A DNA stretch of 64,000 nucleotides, taken from the NCBI GenBank assembly GCA_000231825.2, contig JH720375.1, positions 252,422-316,421 on the forward strand, written 5' to 3'. The notes beneath the pieces were generated by a model. The model was not told the DNA's origin. It saw nothing but the letters and a program-made list of their open reading frames with translations, and did not search any database. This document shows, piece after piece, positions 1 to 13,600 of the stretch. The position numbers and the translations under genes were made by a program. Position 1 is the stretch's first letter; each line of letters opens with the position of its first letter. The stretch comes from Tetrahymena elliotti 4EA. Lineage: Eukaryota > Ciliophora > Oligohymenophorea > Hymenostomatida > Tetrahymenidae.

Positions 1-595
1 TAAATTGCTTTAAAAATTTGTAAGACATAATTATGTTAAAAGTAATTAGTTTGTTAAATTTAATGGCAAATATTTGAATAAATAGTATTTTTGTAAATTA
101 AGATTAAAACCCACATATTTTAGAAAACTCTAAAAGTTGATTTTGGCAGATAATACTTAAAGAAAACTGGGCCACTCATTAAAAAATCTAAAGCAAAATA
201 ATTTATGATAAATTTCTTTGCTTGTTTGAATATGTAAAAAAAAATAATAAGATTTTGTATAGTTTAAATCAATATTTTAAGTATCCTTCAAATGGAAATA
301 ATGGACTTGCCTATTAGATTAAAAAACAGTAAGACTTATAATATTGTGAGAATGAAAATAGAGGCCATAGATTAATTTTAAAGTAAAATAATTAAAAGGA
401 TATATTAATAAGGATTTAACATATATTTATAAAAATAGCATTCTTAGATTAATAGATAGATAGATAGTTAGCTTTAATAATCCTATTATCAATTTTTAAG
501 AAAGTAGCAAACAGAATAATTCAACAAATAATATTATCTCATACTGGATTACTTTAATCCACTTGCCATAACAAATAGTATTATAGGCTATCTAA
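1..595. other. AT-rich intergenic DNA upstream of channel gene 1
   Basis: No coding frame with conserved content is visible on either strand under the ciliate code. There is a short gatagata run near 455. It probably holds the promoter and 5' UTR of the gene starting at 596, but I see no recognisable element. Confidence 0.6.
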
Positions 596-3500
596 ATGAA
601 TAATAGTATAAATAAATAAATTTAGAGTGCGAGTGGTGGAGCCTTCTCTGGAGTAGAATAAAATTAAGATAATGATACAAATAATAATAAAAGAGGCTCT
701 ATATTCTCTCTTTATCATGTTCAAACAAATTCCTTACTTTAGCAAAAGACTTTAACTATGTATTAGACTAGAACAGAATATTCTGATGTAAATAGACAAA
801 AATCTGAAGTCACATTAGGTGCAGATAAACGAAGAAAACTTCTTACTTAAGAAGATTAGGATTTAAAGACTCTTAACTAAAAAAAATCTTTCAAGTCTTA
901 AGACAGTAATCAAGCATATGATTCATCTACGCAAGTATATATTTGAATAAAATTTAATTTTTTAAAAAGCACATAATATTATTTTATGCTCATACAAATT
1001 TATCTTATTTTTTAAAGAGAGAGCACGAATTAGAAAATGAAGATCATGAAAAAATTGTTATTGAATCAAATGAGTTTGATGAGAGGGGAGAAGTAAAAAG
1101 CAACACAATGTTGGATAAATAAAATTATATGAAGGCTTCATAAAATTCATGTCAGTTAATACAGTTAAATGAAGAATCTATGAATCATCTCAATGATAAT
1201 AGCTAAAGTGAAATATCAATTTAAGGCGGATAGCGTAAAAGCCATAATTAGCTTGTGTCAGGGATTATGTTGGAAAAAAATTCTATGATTTTTAATAGAA
1301 AATAGTAAAGTAAGAATAGCCAACAAAGCAATAATTAAAATATGAATTCTTCAATCAGCAGAAACTATAGTAATATGCCTTCCCCTCTTAGTAAAACTAT
1401 GGAATTTTAGTAAGCAGAAAATAATCCCTTATTTAGCCATCTTCAAGATGCAGCAACTTAGGATAAGAATTAATCTTAATTGAATTATTCATTAAAAAAA
1501 AAGTAAAACCAAGAAAATAGTAATTTGGTGGGAGAAATAACCAATTAAAATTCAGATGGTAAAAACTTATAAAATAGCTTCTAAGCAACAAGAAGTATTG
1601 TTTAGCAAGAAACAAATCCCAACTTATAGCCTAAAATAACTCAATAGAAATCTGAATTTTTTAAAAATGTTGGGGTTGGTGTGAAGAAGATATAAAATTT
1701 CCTGTTTGTTAACAAGGTTAAAAAGAAATTTATAAGCTTTTTGAGTATGTCTAAATTCAAGAGCTTTAATTCTTTTCATTTTGAATTGATACATGATTTA
1801 TCAGCTTTGGAATCAAATTTTAATCACTCTTAGATGTCAAAAGAAGACATGAGGTTATAACGCCTTTCATAAGAATAATTTGATGAATACAAACCCAATT
1901 ATTAGGTATTTTAGCCAGATAATATTATTTTAATTATATGGAATATCTTTGTGGCTTTTATTTTACTCTTTTTGGTGATAGTTACACCAACAGTAAGATC
2001 TTTTGAAGCAGGATATAATTAAACAGGATTACATTTGATTTAGAAGTATTTCTCTTCAATAGTTTTTATTTTGGATATTATAATATCTTTTAACAAAGGA
2101 TATTATGATGAAGGAATGATTATAACTAATAGAAAGAAAATAGTTAAAAACTATTGTAAGCTAAAATTTTATTTCGATATTTTTAATGTAATTTGTTGCT
2201 TTCTCTTTGAAGAAATTAGTATAGTTATAATTTTTATAGTATCAACTTTTCGTTTAGCCTCTTGTGTAGCAATATGGGAAGAAATTGATGATTACTTGGA
2301 AATCTCTCAAAAATATTAAACTCTCACTTAAGTTATTGAATTAATGATTCTAATATTTGTCATAGCAAATTTATGTGCATGCGGATTTTTCTATGTATCA
2401 AAGTATGACCATAATAATGGCATAGCTGTAACTTGGATTACCTTTCAAAAAATAGAAAATGCTGATTTCTATACATAGTATATAAACTCAATCTATTTCG
2501 AATTTATCACTATGACTACAATAGGTTATGGAGATATCTATCCTTGCTCTAAAAATGAAAAACTTTATGTAGTTTTAATGACTCTAGTCTCTGTTGCAGT
2601 CTTTGGTTATTCTTTAAATGCGATCGGAGAAATTATTAGAGAAATCAGCTAAAAACTTTCTACATTTAAGTAATTATCAATTTGTTAATCAATTAATTAT
2701 TTTTAATTTTCAAACCTTTAATAATGAATGAGAATAATTGATTTTAATTATTTAAAAAAATAGATAAACTAAATATGATATTTCGAAATATCTCAAAAGC
2801 AGAAATATTACCAAGAAAATCTAATTAAAGATTTATAAATATTTAGAGTATTTAAATCGCCAAGAGATAGAAGGTCACTTCTTTATGAAAGGAGAAAAAA
2901 TTTTGAATAGAGTTTCCTAAAATTTAAGAGAAGAAGTGTATAGAGAGTACTATGGAAAAATTATTTCCTAAATTTAGTTTTTTACAAAAAATTTTTCTGA
3001 GCAATTTCTTAATGAGCTCTCACTTAATATGAAAGAGCTAAATTTAGCACCAGGTGATTATTTATTTAAGTAAGGTTCTTAAGATTGCACCTTATTCTTT
3101 TTGTCTAAAGGAATCGTTGAATTAAGTATCTCCCTGTAAAACTCTAAATCTGATAAATAAACTGAAAAAATTTTACATAGATACAAAGTAAAATAATACA
3201 AAAATTATAAATATTTATTTTTTTATTTTTTATCTAAAAAGGGAGGAGATTTAATAGGGCACCAAGAATTCATAACTGATTAAGAAAGAATGTTTTCTGT
3301 GAGAAGCTTGAGTATCAGTCATTTTGTATATATAAGAAAGATAGACTTTTTATCTATACTTTTAAAATACCCTATGGATTATGTAATGAATCTTAACTTT
3401 AATAAATAATTTTCAATTGAAAATAAAAATTTTATTTTTTAAAGGAATACTTCAGCAAAATAAAAGATGACTTGATACATAAAAATTTAGATAGATTTTA

Positions 3501-5598
3501 ATCCTGCGAATGCTGTAAGCAAGTTGGTCACAACATATTGAATTGCAAATTAATATTTACAAGTTTTCATAAGCTTTAACTGATCAAAAAATTAAATAAC
3601 TCTGAAGAGCATAAAGAGAGAGTAAAAGTTTTAGAAGGCCCAAAAGAAAATTATGAAGAATATGTCCATCTCTTTAATAAAAATATATTCTTAGATGGAT
3701 AAAATAATAGCAAATCTGAAATTGTGAGAAAATATGATAAAAAGAAAAGATGGGATAGAATTTTAGTTAAGGAGTTGCTGAAAAAGTTTCGTAAAAAATT
3801 TATCTCTGATGCAATTAAACATAATAAGAAGATAAAAAATAATAATGATATTAGTGGACATTAAGATAATATTATTGATGAAGTGATAAGTGATAATAAT
3901 AGCAACAGAGAAAGCGAATCTAAAATATCTGATTTAGAAGATTATTCTAATCAGGCAATCATGAATACGCATACAAATTAAGTAAATGGTTCTATGGGAT
4001 TTAACACTCACATGAAGACTTCTAGTTATTAGGCTATTGATTCTATGACTTTTAAAAGTTATAAAAATACAGCAAATAATTCTGAGTACAGCATAAATGA
4101 GAGTGATCGCTTATTTTATAAAAAGTATCCAAAAATTAAATATGAAGATGGATAGTATTTGATCTTAAGCTCATCATAACATTCAAGCAGTGAAGTAGAA
4201 GAAGAAGTAGATGATGAAGATGAGTTTGAAGATCAACCAGTAGTTTTTGGAGATTTTAATGATAGATACAGAACTGATGATGAATATTTTTTGTAAGATT
4301 CAAGAAAATAAACAGTTAATGAACAGCAATTAAGAAATCAAGCAATTAAAAGAAGTACCCAAATTAGACCAGGCAGCGGAGTACTACCTAATATTCCTTC
4401 TCCTAATAGTAGAATGGCAAGTATTACAAATATGGATACTTCAATTTAAATTAATGGACTCCTACTTGAAAGTCCAAATCCAACATTTTTAAATAATAGA
4501 CTTCTAACTAATCAATCCACAAATACAACATCTAGTATGAATTCAGTTCCTTTATCTTCACTCAGTGCAGTTTATTAACAGTAATATGTCTAATAAACTT
4601 CTACAAACTAGTCGAATTCTCCTTTAAATGGTCCTATGGGCTCAAATTAAAACATAAATATGACAACTTCTTCAAGTTAGTTACCTCCACCCCAACCAAA
4701 TCCTCCTAACTAAATATAGCCACCCAGTTTTAATATAAATCAATAAATACTGAAATTAAATTATTTTGATTCCTAGGATTTCCTAGAGGAAGGTAATCCA
4801 TAATAACCTTAACCTCCTCCTGTAAATAATTAAGAATTTAAGAAATTGACTCTTATATTACCTGCTGTAGATGAAGTCTCTGAGATAAATGAAGTTTCTT
4901 CTTTTGATATGACAAACTCCTACTCTAATTAACTTTCTTCTAGTCCTTTAGTTAGAAAAGGTCAAAGAGAATCTTCGAAAAGACATTAATCTAGAAAGCT
5001 CTCACAAAATACATTACCTAGATAAGACTCTCTTAACACAAGTTAAGATTATACTTTGAGGAGAAAATCAAGTAGAAATGACTCTGCTACTGCTAAAATT
5101 ATGAGAGACTCATTAAATTCAAAAATGAGAAAAGTAACTTATTCTGATGTTGCTGCAATGAGAGAATAAATATTAAGTACATATACTGGAAGTAACTTAC
5201 AAAATACATTGTCAAAGTCTCACTCTAGAAGTAGCAGGCATATTCCAACTTATTAATTAGAAAGATCAAGAAGCAGATAGAGTTAAGGAACTTTCTTGAA
5301 TAATAACTAGTCAATGTTTATTTACTAATTTGATAAATTGAAGGAATATAAATTTTACTATCCTCATAACAATGCCTCTGAAATTTTATCAAAGTTTAAA
5401 AATACAAAACGTAAAAAAATTCTAAGAGGAAAGAAATTTAATTTTACGAGCACAAATGTTGGATTATTAAAATCTATGGGATTAAACAACAGTGTAAATA
5501 ATAACACGATCAACAACAACAACAACAATAACAATAGTGGCAATATTGCTACAAAATTAAGACCTACTAGTTTTAGTGCTTAAATTTAGCAAATGTGA
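596..5598 (+). CDS. CNBD potassium channel, divergent member (channel gene 1)
   Basis: Five exons (596-934, 1018-2669, 2764-3187, 3242-3382, 3445-5598; phases agree) give 1569 residues read with TAA/TAG as Gln and TGA as stop. A long polar, Gln/Asn/Ser-rich N-terminus is followed by a six-helix channel core. S1 is near residue 416, and the selectivity filter TTIGYGDI is near 611. A C-linker and cyclic-nucleotide-binding fold cover about 663-852. The S4 region (STFRLASCVAIWEEI) has few basic residues. The CNBD phosphate cassette lacks the usual FGE. Residues about 873-886 form CX2CX4HX4C. An acidic, Ser/Pro/Gln-rich tail of roughly 600 residues ends in FDKLKEYKFYYPHNN and a poly-Asn run. Three introns match those of the four downstream paralogues. 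The first intron is unique to this gene, and the S5 intron of the paralogues is absent. It is probably a plasma-membrane or ciliary K+ channel; ligand unknown. Confidence 0.9.
5511..5534 (+). repeat. AAC trinucleotide run encoding poly-Asn
   Basis: An (AAC)n run with one AAT interruption lies inside the last exon of channel gene 1. It encodes a stretch of Asn close to the C-terminus, a typical low-complexity expansion for ciliate proteins. Confidence 0.85.
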
Positions 5599-7703
5599 AG
5601 AAACTTTTTTAATATTTTTCAAAATATTTTCTAAAATTAATAATACCTGTATATAATTTGAATTAAATTTATTAAAGCTAAAAATATTAACTAATATAGA
5701 AATAATTTTACTTATATTCTATCAATTACTTTTTCAAATAATTATGAGTCATTATTTATGTCATTTTAAAATATTTATATTTACTGCAGTATGAATTCTT
5801 TTAAAATTCTTTCAATTATTAATTTTTAATTAAATTTTCTAAAATTATTTACAATTTCAATAAAAATAATTTTTTTAAATTTTCTAAAATTGTTTAAAAC
5901 TTTTATCTTAATTATTGTTTAAAACTTTTATCTTAATTATTGTTTAAAAAACTTTTATCTTAATTATTTTAATTTCTAAAATTATTTAAAATATATTTAT
6001 TAATTATTTTAATTCTAAAAATGGTTAAAACATTAATATTTATTATTAATAAAAATTTTCTAAAATTGCTTGCATTTATCTTTAAAAAATCTTTTAAAAT
6101 TGTTTAAATCCTTATCATAATTATTTTAATTATTTCTAAAATTGGTTAAAAGAAGATGCTGAGATCGATTGTTTATTTCATTTATTATACAATAAATAAA
6201 AATTTCACAAAAGTTTAATGTAACAAAAAATAAAATTTTCTAAATAATGTTATTAGGTAAGATTTGTTTAATTTTTATTTAAATAAGATAATTATGATGT
6301 AATATTTTTATTCAGTGGTAAATTTTGATTTTTAAATTGATGATTTTCCTTTATCTGAGTCTAATACAAACTTTAACAATTATTTATAGAAGACTAAGAT
6401 CTTCTGATTTAGAGCTTTTAAGTTGAGTTTTTTTTAAAATGGCTAAAAATTATGTAAATGTTAGAAGTATAATTAATTTTTGTATTTGTTTAACCAGATA
6501 AAAGAATAAATAAATAAGCAAGTTGCTTTATAAAGATATTTAATTTGATTAATCATTTAATTTTGAAGCCAAAAATTGTTTGTTTGATATGAATTTAATT
6601 TATAAGTATAAAGTAAGTCAGTCACCAATTGTTTTTCTTTTTCAATTATCAAATTTTCAAAAAAGAATAAAGAATCTTTGATATTTTAAGCTTTACAATA
6701 ACCAAATTAGTCAAAACTCAAAGACTTTTTCTTTTTTTAAAATAATTTGTATTATTTATGTGATTTGAAGAATACATAAAGTACATCAATTGTATTTTGA
6801 AGCAAATAATTAAAATGGAGGTTATAAAACTTACTAACTTTAGTTTTTTTATTACAAAAATATTGCTTATATAAGAATTTCTTGAATAACTAGAAATTTT
6901 ATCTTGATTATTTATAATTTAAGATGGCTCAGTTCCTGACGCATCAGATTTTTAGGTATAAGAATTGATTAATAAGTCAAGATTTAATATATTATGTGAA
7001 ATATATTGGTACTATCATAAGAAATTAAATTGAAAATATGTATCGGCATTATAAATTCTTAATAATCTATCAATATAAATTATTACGTAAATATATTACT
7101 TTATCTTACTTATCTTATCTAATTTATTTTCTTTTATAAAGATGTAAAATAAAATTTTAATAAACTTTTTGCTTTTAGCAATTTAGCCAAATATAATTCA
7201 GTCATAAGAATAGTTATCACAAAGGATATAAAAATAGCATGATTTATTGTGGATGGAAAGATTGTTTTTTATTATCCCAATAAATTTATATTAGTATCTT
7301 GTTGAATAAGTTTTTGAAGATAGTTACTGGTGGCGTCAAAATAATCTTGGAGTGGAAAATTTAATTAAAAGTCATAGATTGATTGATCAAAAATACAAAC
7401 ATATCTAGACTCAAAATCTAAGGTAAAAAATAAAGGAATTTTGTTTCTTAGTAGATTTGTAGTAAACATGTTAAATTATGAGATGCGTAATAATTGATCA
7501 TTTTCCTCAGAATACTATTTCATAATTATTCTTTTGCAGCTTAACTAATTTGTTAAAATCTTATAAAAATTGATTACCTTTATATAAGAAATAGCAGGTC
7601 AAGATAGCTTATATAAGATATAATAAAACCTAACAGAGCAAAGAAATTAGATATAATTAAAATTTTAAAGCATAAATCTCTAATCAAAAAATAATATTGA
7701 AAA
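5599..7703. other. 2.1-kb intergenic region with short repeats
   Basis: No gene recognised on either strand. From about 5820 to 6150 variants of ttctaaaattgtttaaaa recur many times, including the three-copy tandem array at 5891-5967. Two GC-richer patches stand out, at about 6922-6948 and 7325-7355; neither folds into anything I can name. A transposon remnant or an unidentified ncRNA cannot be excluded. Confidence 0.5.
5891..5967. repeat. 25-bp tandem repeat, three copies
   Basis: The unit tgtttaaaacttttatctta plus attat occurs at 5891-5915 and 5916-5940 without mismatch. A third copy at 5941-5967 carries two extra A residues. The near identity suggests recent slippage or duplication in non-coding DNA. 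Confidence 0.9.
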
Positions 7704-9722
7704 ATGTTTGTAAAAAAAGCCCTTCAAAGCCTCTTTAAGAATGCTGGTAGACTCCAGGTTAAATTTGCATTAACATACAATACATGTCTAACTTTATTTT
7801 TAATTAATCAGAATAAATAGTAAATGAAGATGAGCCACCATTAAGGTTTTAAAAAGCATTTTGAAAACGATAGAGTTGAAGGTAATTGTAAGTTTGTTTT
7901 GTTAATAAAAATCATTTTCTGATTTAAATCTTCACAATATCCTTCTGAAATTATATACAGATGGGTAGCCTATACCAAGATCTTTTATTACATATGAAAA
8001 ATTTGTTAAAAAAGCTTAAAAATAAAAGGTAGACATTTATTTTAAAATATTTTTTATCTTTAATTAAAATAGAATTGTTCATCATCACTAAAGACTATGT
8101 TGGAAGTTTGAGTAATGTCCTAGAAGTATTTAAGTCACATAGAATCAATTTAACATATATTGAACCTAAGCTCCTCAACAAGAAGGGAAAGTAAATGAAA
8201 TTCTATTATATAGACATAATTTAACATTTTTTTGTTTTAAAGTAACTAAAATGTTATGTTCATCTGCACCTTTGAAGGAAGTAGAAATAACCAAAATGTA
8301 TAACATGCATTTTAGGATTTATAATCTAGATTTGACAATGTTAAGTTCTCTGACAATGTTACTGAAGTTCCATGGTACCCAAGAAACAGCACTGATCTTT
8401 AACACAGTAAATATATTATTAAAATACCAAAGAATCTTATTCTTTACAATTAATTAATTAAGTTGGTGAAGATTTGATGCTTGTTGAAGAAGAAAACAGT
8501 GGAGACTACCTTTAATTCACAGTAAATAAAAATTATTTTAATCCATTTAATATCTCGATATTCATAAATAGTTTTAATAATGAATAAAAAATTAAAGTAG
8601 AAATTTGTTGATTTTTTGTGAATAAAGTAGAAATAGATTAATAAAGATATCGGTCTATTTATAATATAATTTCTTAATTTTAATAAAGGATCCAGAATAC
8701 AGAAAAAGAAGAGATCATATTGCTTAAGTTTCAAAAAGCCATATCTTGGGATAACCTATTCCTGTTTTGGACTATACTGCATAGGAGTAAGATACATGGA
8801 GAACTATTTACAATAAATTAAGTGTTTACCATAAAGATGTATGCACTGAAAGATACAATCATCACAAGAGAGAATTAGAAAAAGAATTATAAATTAACAA
8901 ATAAATTCCATAATTAAGAGATTTAGATGCATATCTTAAAGAAAGAACTAACTTCAGAATCAAAGCTGCCCATGGTATTCTTACTTAAAGAGAATTTTTA
9001 AATGCCTTGGCACATCGTGTTTTCTTTTCCACTTAATATATTCGTCATCACAAGACTCCAGAATACACTCCTGAACCAGATATTGTTCATGAAGGTAAAA
9101 ATAAGCTTTTTATTATGAGTCTCATATTAACTCTACAAATAACTGTATTAATTAGTTGTTGGACACATTCCTATGTTTGCTGATCCTGTAGTTGCAGATA
9201 TCAGTCAAGAAATTGGTTTGTTGAGTATGGGTGCAAATGATGAATAATTGAGAAGATTAGGTAATCTTTACTGGTTCACTATTGAATTTGGTGCTTGCAA
9301 AGAAAATGGTAAAATGAAAGGTTATGGTGCTGGTATTGCTAGTTCTATTGGTGAAGCTGAAGTAAATATTTCCTCTTCAATAATTGTAAATAATAAAATA
9401 TTATAAAAATAAATAGCATTTCTTAAGCAAAAATTCAAGATTTGAATATTTAGATCCTTTCAAAGATTGCGATCGTGAATACCCAATTTAGAAGGTATAA
9501 CCTGTTTACTTATACACTGATTCATTTGAAGAGTGTTTAGAAAGATTAATTAAATTTGGAGACTAAATCAAGAAACCTATGAAAACTTGGTATGACTTCA
9601 ACACTCAAACCGTAAAATAAATTTAATAATTTTATTTTAACAAATTGCTAATACTAAAATTATTTTAATAGATTGAATGTGACAGAAGAATCATAGCTAC
9701 TCTTAAGTAAGAAAGTAAATGA
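7704..9722 (+). CDS. Aromatic amino acid hydroxylase (phenylalanine 4-hydroxylase type)
   Basis: Tetrahydrobiopterin- and iron-dependent hydroxylase, most like phenylalanine hydroxylase, which turns Phe into Tyr. An N-terminal ACT-type regulatory domain starts near 8073 ([19 protein letters not shown]). The linker has VPWYPRN. The catalytic domain carries [17 protein letters not shown], with the two iron-binding His, and [14 protein letters not shown], with the third ligand Glu. [13 protein letters not shown] follows, then a C-terminal part beginning [14 protein letters not shown]. The ORF ends at 9720-9722 (TGA). About eight exons. The least certain part is the 5' end: I use ATG 7704 ([18 protein letters not shown]), an optional 54-base intron at 7758-7811 and an intron at 7882-8072, which restores phase into the ACT domain. 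No long C-terminal coiled coil is evident. It sits between channel gene 1 and the four-gene channel array, with no obvious functional link. Confidence 0.93.
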
Positions 9723-10636
9723 AAACTCTTTTGATTTAAACTCGATCAAATAAAACTAACCAATTAATTTTCTGTATTTATTATTGGCAATTAGTCCAAA
9801 ACAATTTATTTTATGACTTTTCTATTTTATTTTTAGTATATTTGCAATATTATTTTAAGATAAATAAAAAATAATTTATTTTTTATTCTACTTTTGTTTT
9901 ATTTTTATAAGTAAGATCTTTAAAGCATTAATTAATTTTTTTTAATAAATGTGTTTAATGTATTTATTTGATTAACAAACATCATATTGATACATTAGAT
10001 TAAAATCATAAAATATTTGTAAAATTAGTTCTGTATAAAAAGTATAAAAAAAAGTTTATTTATTTTTTTTTTTGGAAAGCTGATTTCATCTTATTATTTA
10101 GCTTTAGAATTTTATAAACAGAATAAAAATGTTAATTCAAGTAATTTTTCTTTAGAAATATTTTATATTTTTAGATTTAAATGAATGTAAAAAATGAAAA
10201 GTGTTAGATCAATCTCTAAAATAAATGTAATACTGAAATCTTTTTTTAATTCAATTGTATGTATAATGTAATACTTTAAATAAATCTTTTTATAATTACT
10301 AAAGTGAATTTCTTCGTTAATAGCGCTCTAAGGGTTAGATAGATAAATATAAAGTACACATTCTTTAGAAATTGCTTTAAAATGTAGATTTTAGATTTAA
10401 ATTGGTAAAAAAAGCTTTATTTTTATAAAAAAATCAATACAAAATTTTAAAGTAAAGTTGTATTAAATGTTGTTATATTATAAAATACATGGTTTGTTAA
10501 ATAGTAAATTTTTTTACTTTTTTGGAATCAAAGTAGAAGAAACAATTAAAATTTTAATTAAGAGGATATCTAAAGCTAACGAAGATAAAAACATATATAT
10601 ATATATATATACTCAGTTTTTCAATAGGTATTATAA
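9723..10636. other. Intergenic region between hydroxylase and channel gene 2
   Basis: Very AT-rich with no coding signal seen. It contains the dinucleotide run at 10593-10611 about 25 bases before the start of channel gene 2, so that run lies in its 5' UTR or core promoter. Confidence 0.6.
10593..10611. repeat. (AT)n microsatellite
   Basis: About nine and a half uninterrupted AT dinucleotides, immediately upstream of the ATG at 10637. Any effect on transcription is unknown. Confidence 0.9.
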
Positions 10637-13600
10637 ATGAAAAAAGAATTTTTAAATATTGAAAGTTTGATTACTTAAACTAGTAATCATAATAAAGGAA
10701 AATAAAATTCTCAACAGTAAGATATTAAATAACTGCATAATTTACAAGCAATGGATGTTAATCTCCCTACAAATTCTTTGTTTTTAATGTCTCCATCTAT
10801 ATCAAAAGAATTTTAATTACAAGAAGAAGAAGAAAATTATGTAAGTACAGGAAATATATATGAAAGATAAGAATTTGGAGGTGTTAATTAATCTATGACT
10901 AGAAGCTAGTAGGATCTTTTTGCTTTCAGGAATGATTCGAGATAATTAAGTGGTATTTAGCCAGTTAATTCTACTATATATCCAAAGATTAACTTATGTG
11001 TAAAATAAGAAGAAAACACAAAAAATGAATATTCAAATAGTGAATTAACCTGTAATGTGAAATAATAGTTACTACATGACAGTATTTTTTCAGATCAATT
11101 AAGTAGCTTTAGAAATAAATTTGATATTAAAACTGAGAACTAAAATCAAAAAGAACATGAGGTTTACTAGATTAAGTAAAAAAATATATTAAATAGTGAG
11201 AAAAGAAGAAGTAGCAAGCTTTAATAATTTGATTAATCATTATAAATATTTATATAAGAATAATCTCACAAGAAAAATGAAATTTTTGAGAGAAAATAGT
11301 CAGAATAAAATGATTTAAATAATTCTTAAAGACTAAATGAGTTAGTATAGATTTAGTAAAATGTAGATAATGGATTGATAGAAGATTTATAGTAAAATAA
11401 AATTGACATAAAGAAGCTCAAAAAAAAGGGTGAAAAAATGGCCAACACATTTGTTGTTAGATTTAAGCACTTTTAAAAATTTTTAAACAAATTGAAAGAC
11501 TTATCACAAATATATAAATTTAGGGTCATGACTTTAGAATAAAAATAAAAGTTTAATGATTTATCTTTCTTTTAATCTAAAAAGAAATAAATATCTATGG
11601 CTATTGATGGTTAAAAAATAGTTTAAAAGTTATTTACAAAGTTTATTTCTAAAATTACTAACTCAATCCCTGTTTTTAACCCTTTCAATTTCGCTATTAT
11701 AGGTTTTGAAATTATAGTTTTGATAGTTTTATTTGCTTAAATGCTTATTTTACCTCTCTCTGACTCCTTTAATATTGATTCACTTTAAAAAGGAGTTTTT
11801 AAGATAATATTCTATTCAATTCCTGTATTTATACTAACAGTTGCTATATTTGTTAAACTAAATACAGGCTTTTTCAAAGAAAATATTGTTGTAAGCAACA
11901 GAAAAAAGATCTTCATGAATTACTATAATGGCGGTGGACTGATAATAGATTCTATCTCAGTTTTTTCAATTCTTGTCACTTAATTCACCTAAAACTCATA
12001 TATTTATCTCTTTTTCATACTTAGACTATATTAAATTCAAAAATCTATCACCAAAATAGATGCTAAATTCTCCTTATCTTACAGAGTACCATTCATCTTT
12101 TAAATTACCAAGCTTATTTTTCTTGTGCTCATGTTAGCGCATATGAATGGTAAATATTTCAAAATACTTTAATTATTTTTTAAAGTTTTTAATTAATTAA
12201 TTTATTTTATTAAATTTCATTTTACAAAGTAAATCCCAAATAATTGCAAATAATTGAAATTTTAGTTATCAGTTTAGTTTTAAGAAATTTATTTATTTAA
12301 TTATTTAAAAAGTGATGCTAATTTTATTTTCTTATTGCAAACTTTAAAAATAATTTTAAAAGTATTTTAATATTTCAATAAGGTTGCATCTTTAATTATG
12401 TAGCAAAAAATCTAGAGGAAAGCTGGTTAACAAAGAATAATTTAAAAGAGGCAGATTGGTATGTAAGATACATTAATAGTGTGTATTTTTCATTCATTAC
12501 AATGGTCACTGTAGGTTATGGAGACATAACTCCTGCTTCTCTTTAAGAGAAAGTATTTGTTATATTTATGGTTGCTTATAGTTGTGGAGTTTTTGGTTAT
12601 ATTGTAAGCAGTATTGGTAATATTTTCACAGAAAGAGCATAAATAAAAGCAAAATACAAGTAAAGTTAATTTTTTGTAGTTACTTTAATTAAATTTGTTG
12701 GTTTTTCATTATCAAAAGGAGATAATTAGTAGATATAATACACTACATGAGAACTAGAAATATTGATTAGGTGATCTAATCATAAGTTTTCTAATATCTA
12801 AATTATTTAGAGTAGATGGACCACTACAACCATTAAAAGGGAGAATAGATAGTTTAAAAGCTTTCTCCATACTTATAATCATAAATTAACATGAATTCTT
12901 ACTATCCATTCTTAAATAAAACTAATATTTTTAAACTCAATTTCAAAGACTCAATACTAATCAATGCCTCACTCAAAATGAAGGAACTAACTTTTGGACC
13001 AGGTTAGATTATATTCAACTAGAATGATTGCGATAGCAGATTATTTTTTATACTGAAAGGAGAGGTCTAACTTATAAATAATAAGCATACAATTTGTGTT
13101 AAAGATGTAAAATTAGCAAAATATTTCAAATTAAAATTTAAAATTTATACTAACAAAAAAAGGAAAATGAAAATTGTTTTGGAATTAGTGAATTTTTTAG
13201 TGGTGAGGCTAGAAATTTGTAGGCAAAAAGTAAGACAGTTTCCCAAATACTGTATCTTGAACTAAGTTAGTTCTAAGAAGTTTTAAAAGAAGATCCTTTA
13301 GAGTATGTAATATAATATTTAAACTATTTAATCATATATGATAACATATTTTTTAGTAAAGATTATTTCAAATTTGCCATTTTTAATTGAATTTTTTCAT
13401 TACTTTTAAGCATAAATAAAAATATCATAAAAATAAATATAAACTAAACAGACTAATTCAAAAATTTAAGCAAAAAAATAACTAGTCAAATTTTTAATTA
13501 AAAAAGGAGAAGTTTTGTTGTTTGAAAGAATAAATAATTGAAAGCAGAATTGTAGTTGATCAGGCGTGCTATTTTTGCAAGAAATTTAATCATGAATACA

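Noticed and set aside
596..5598. Apparent pseudogenes broken by many TAA and TAG codons
   Set aside because: The same holds for every conserved gene here, Gln fits at these positions, and TGA alone ends each gene. This is the ciliate nuclear code, not decay.
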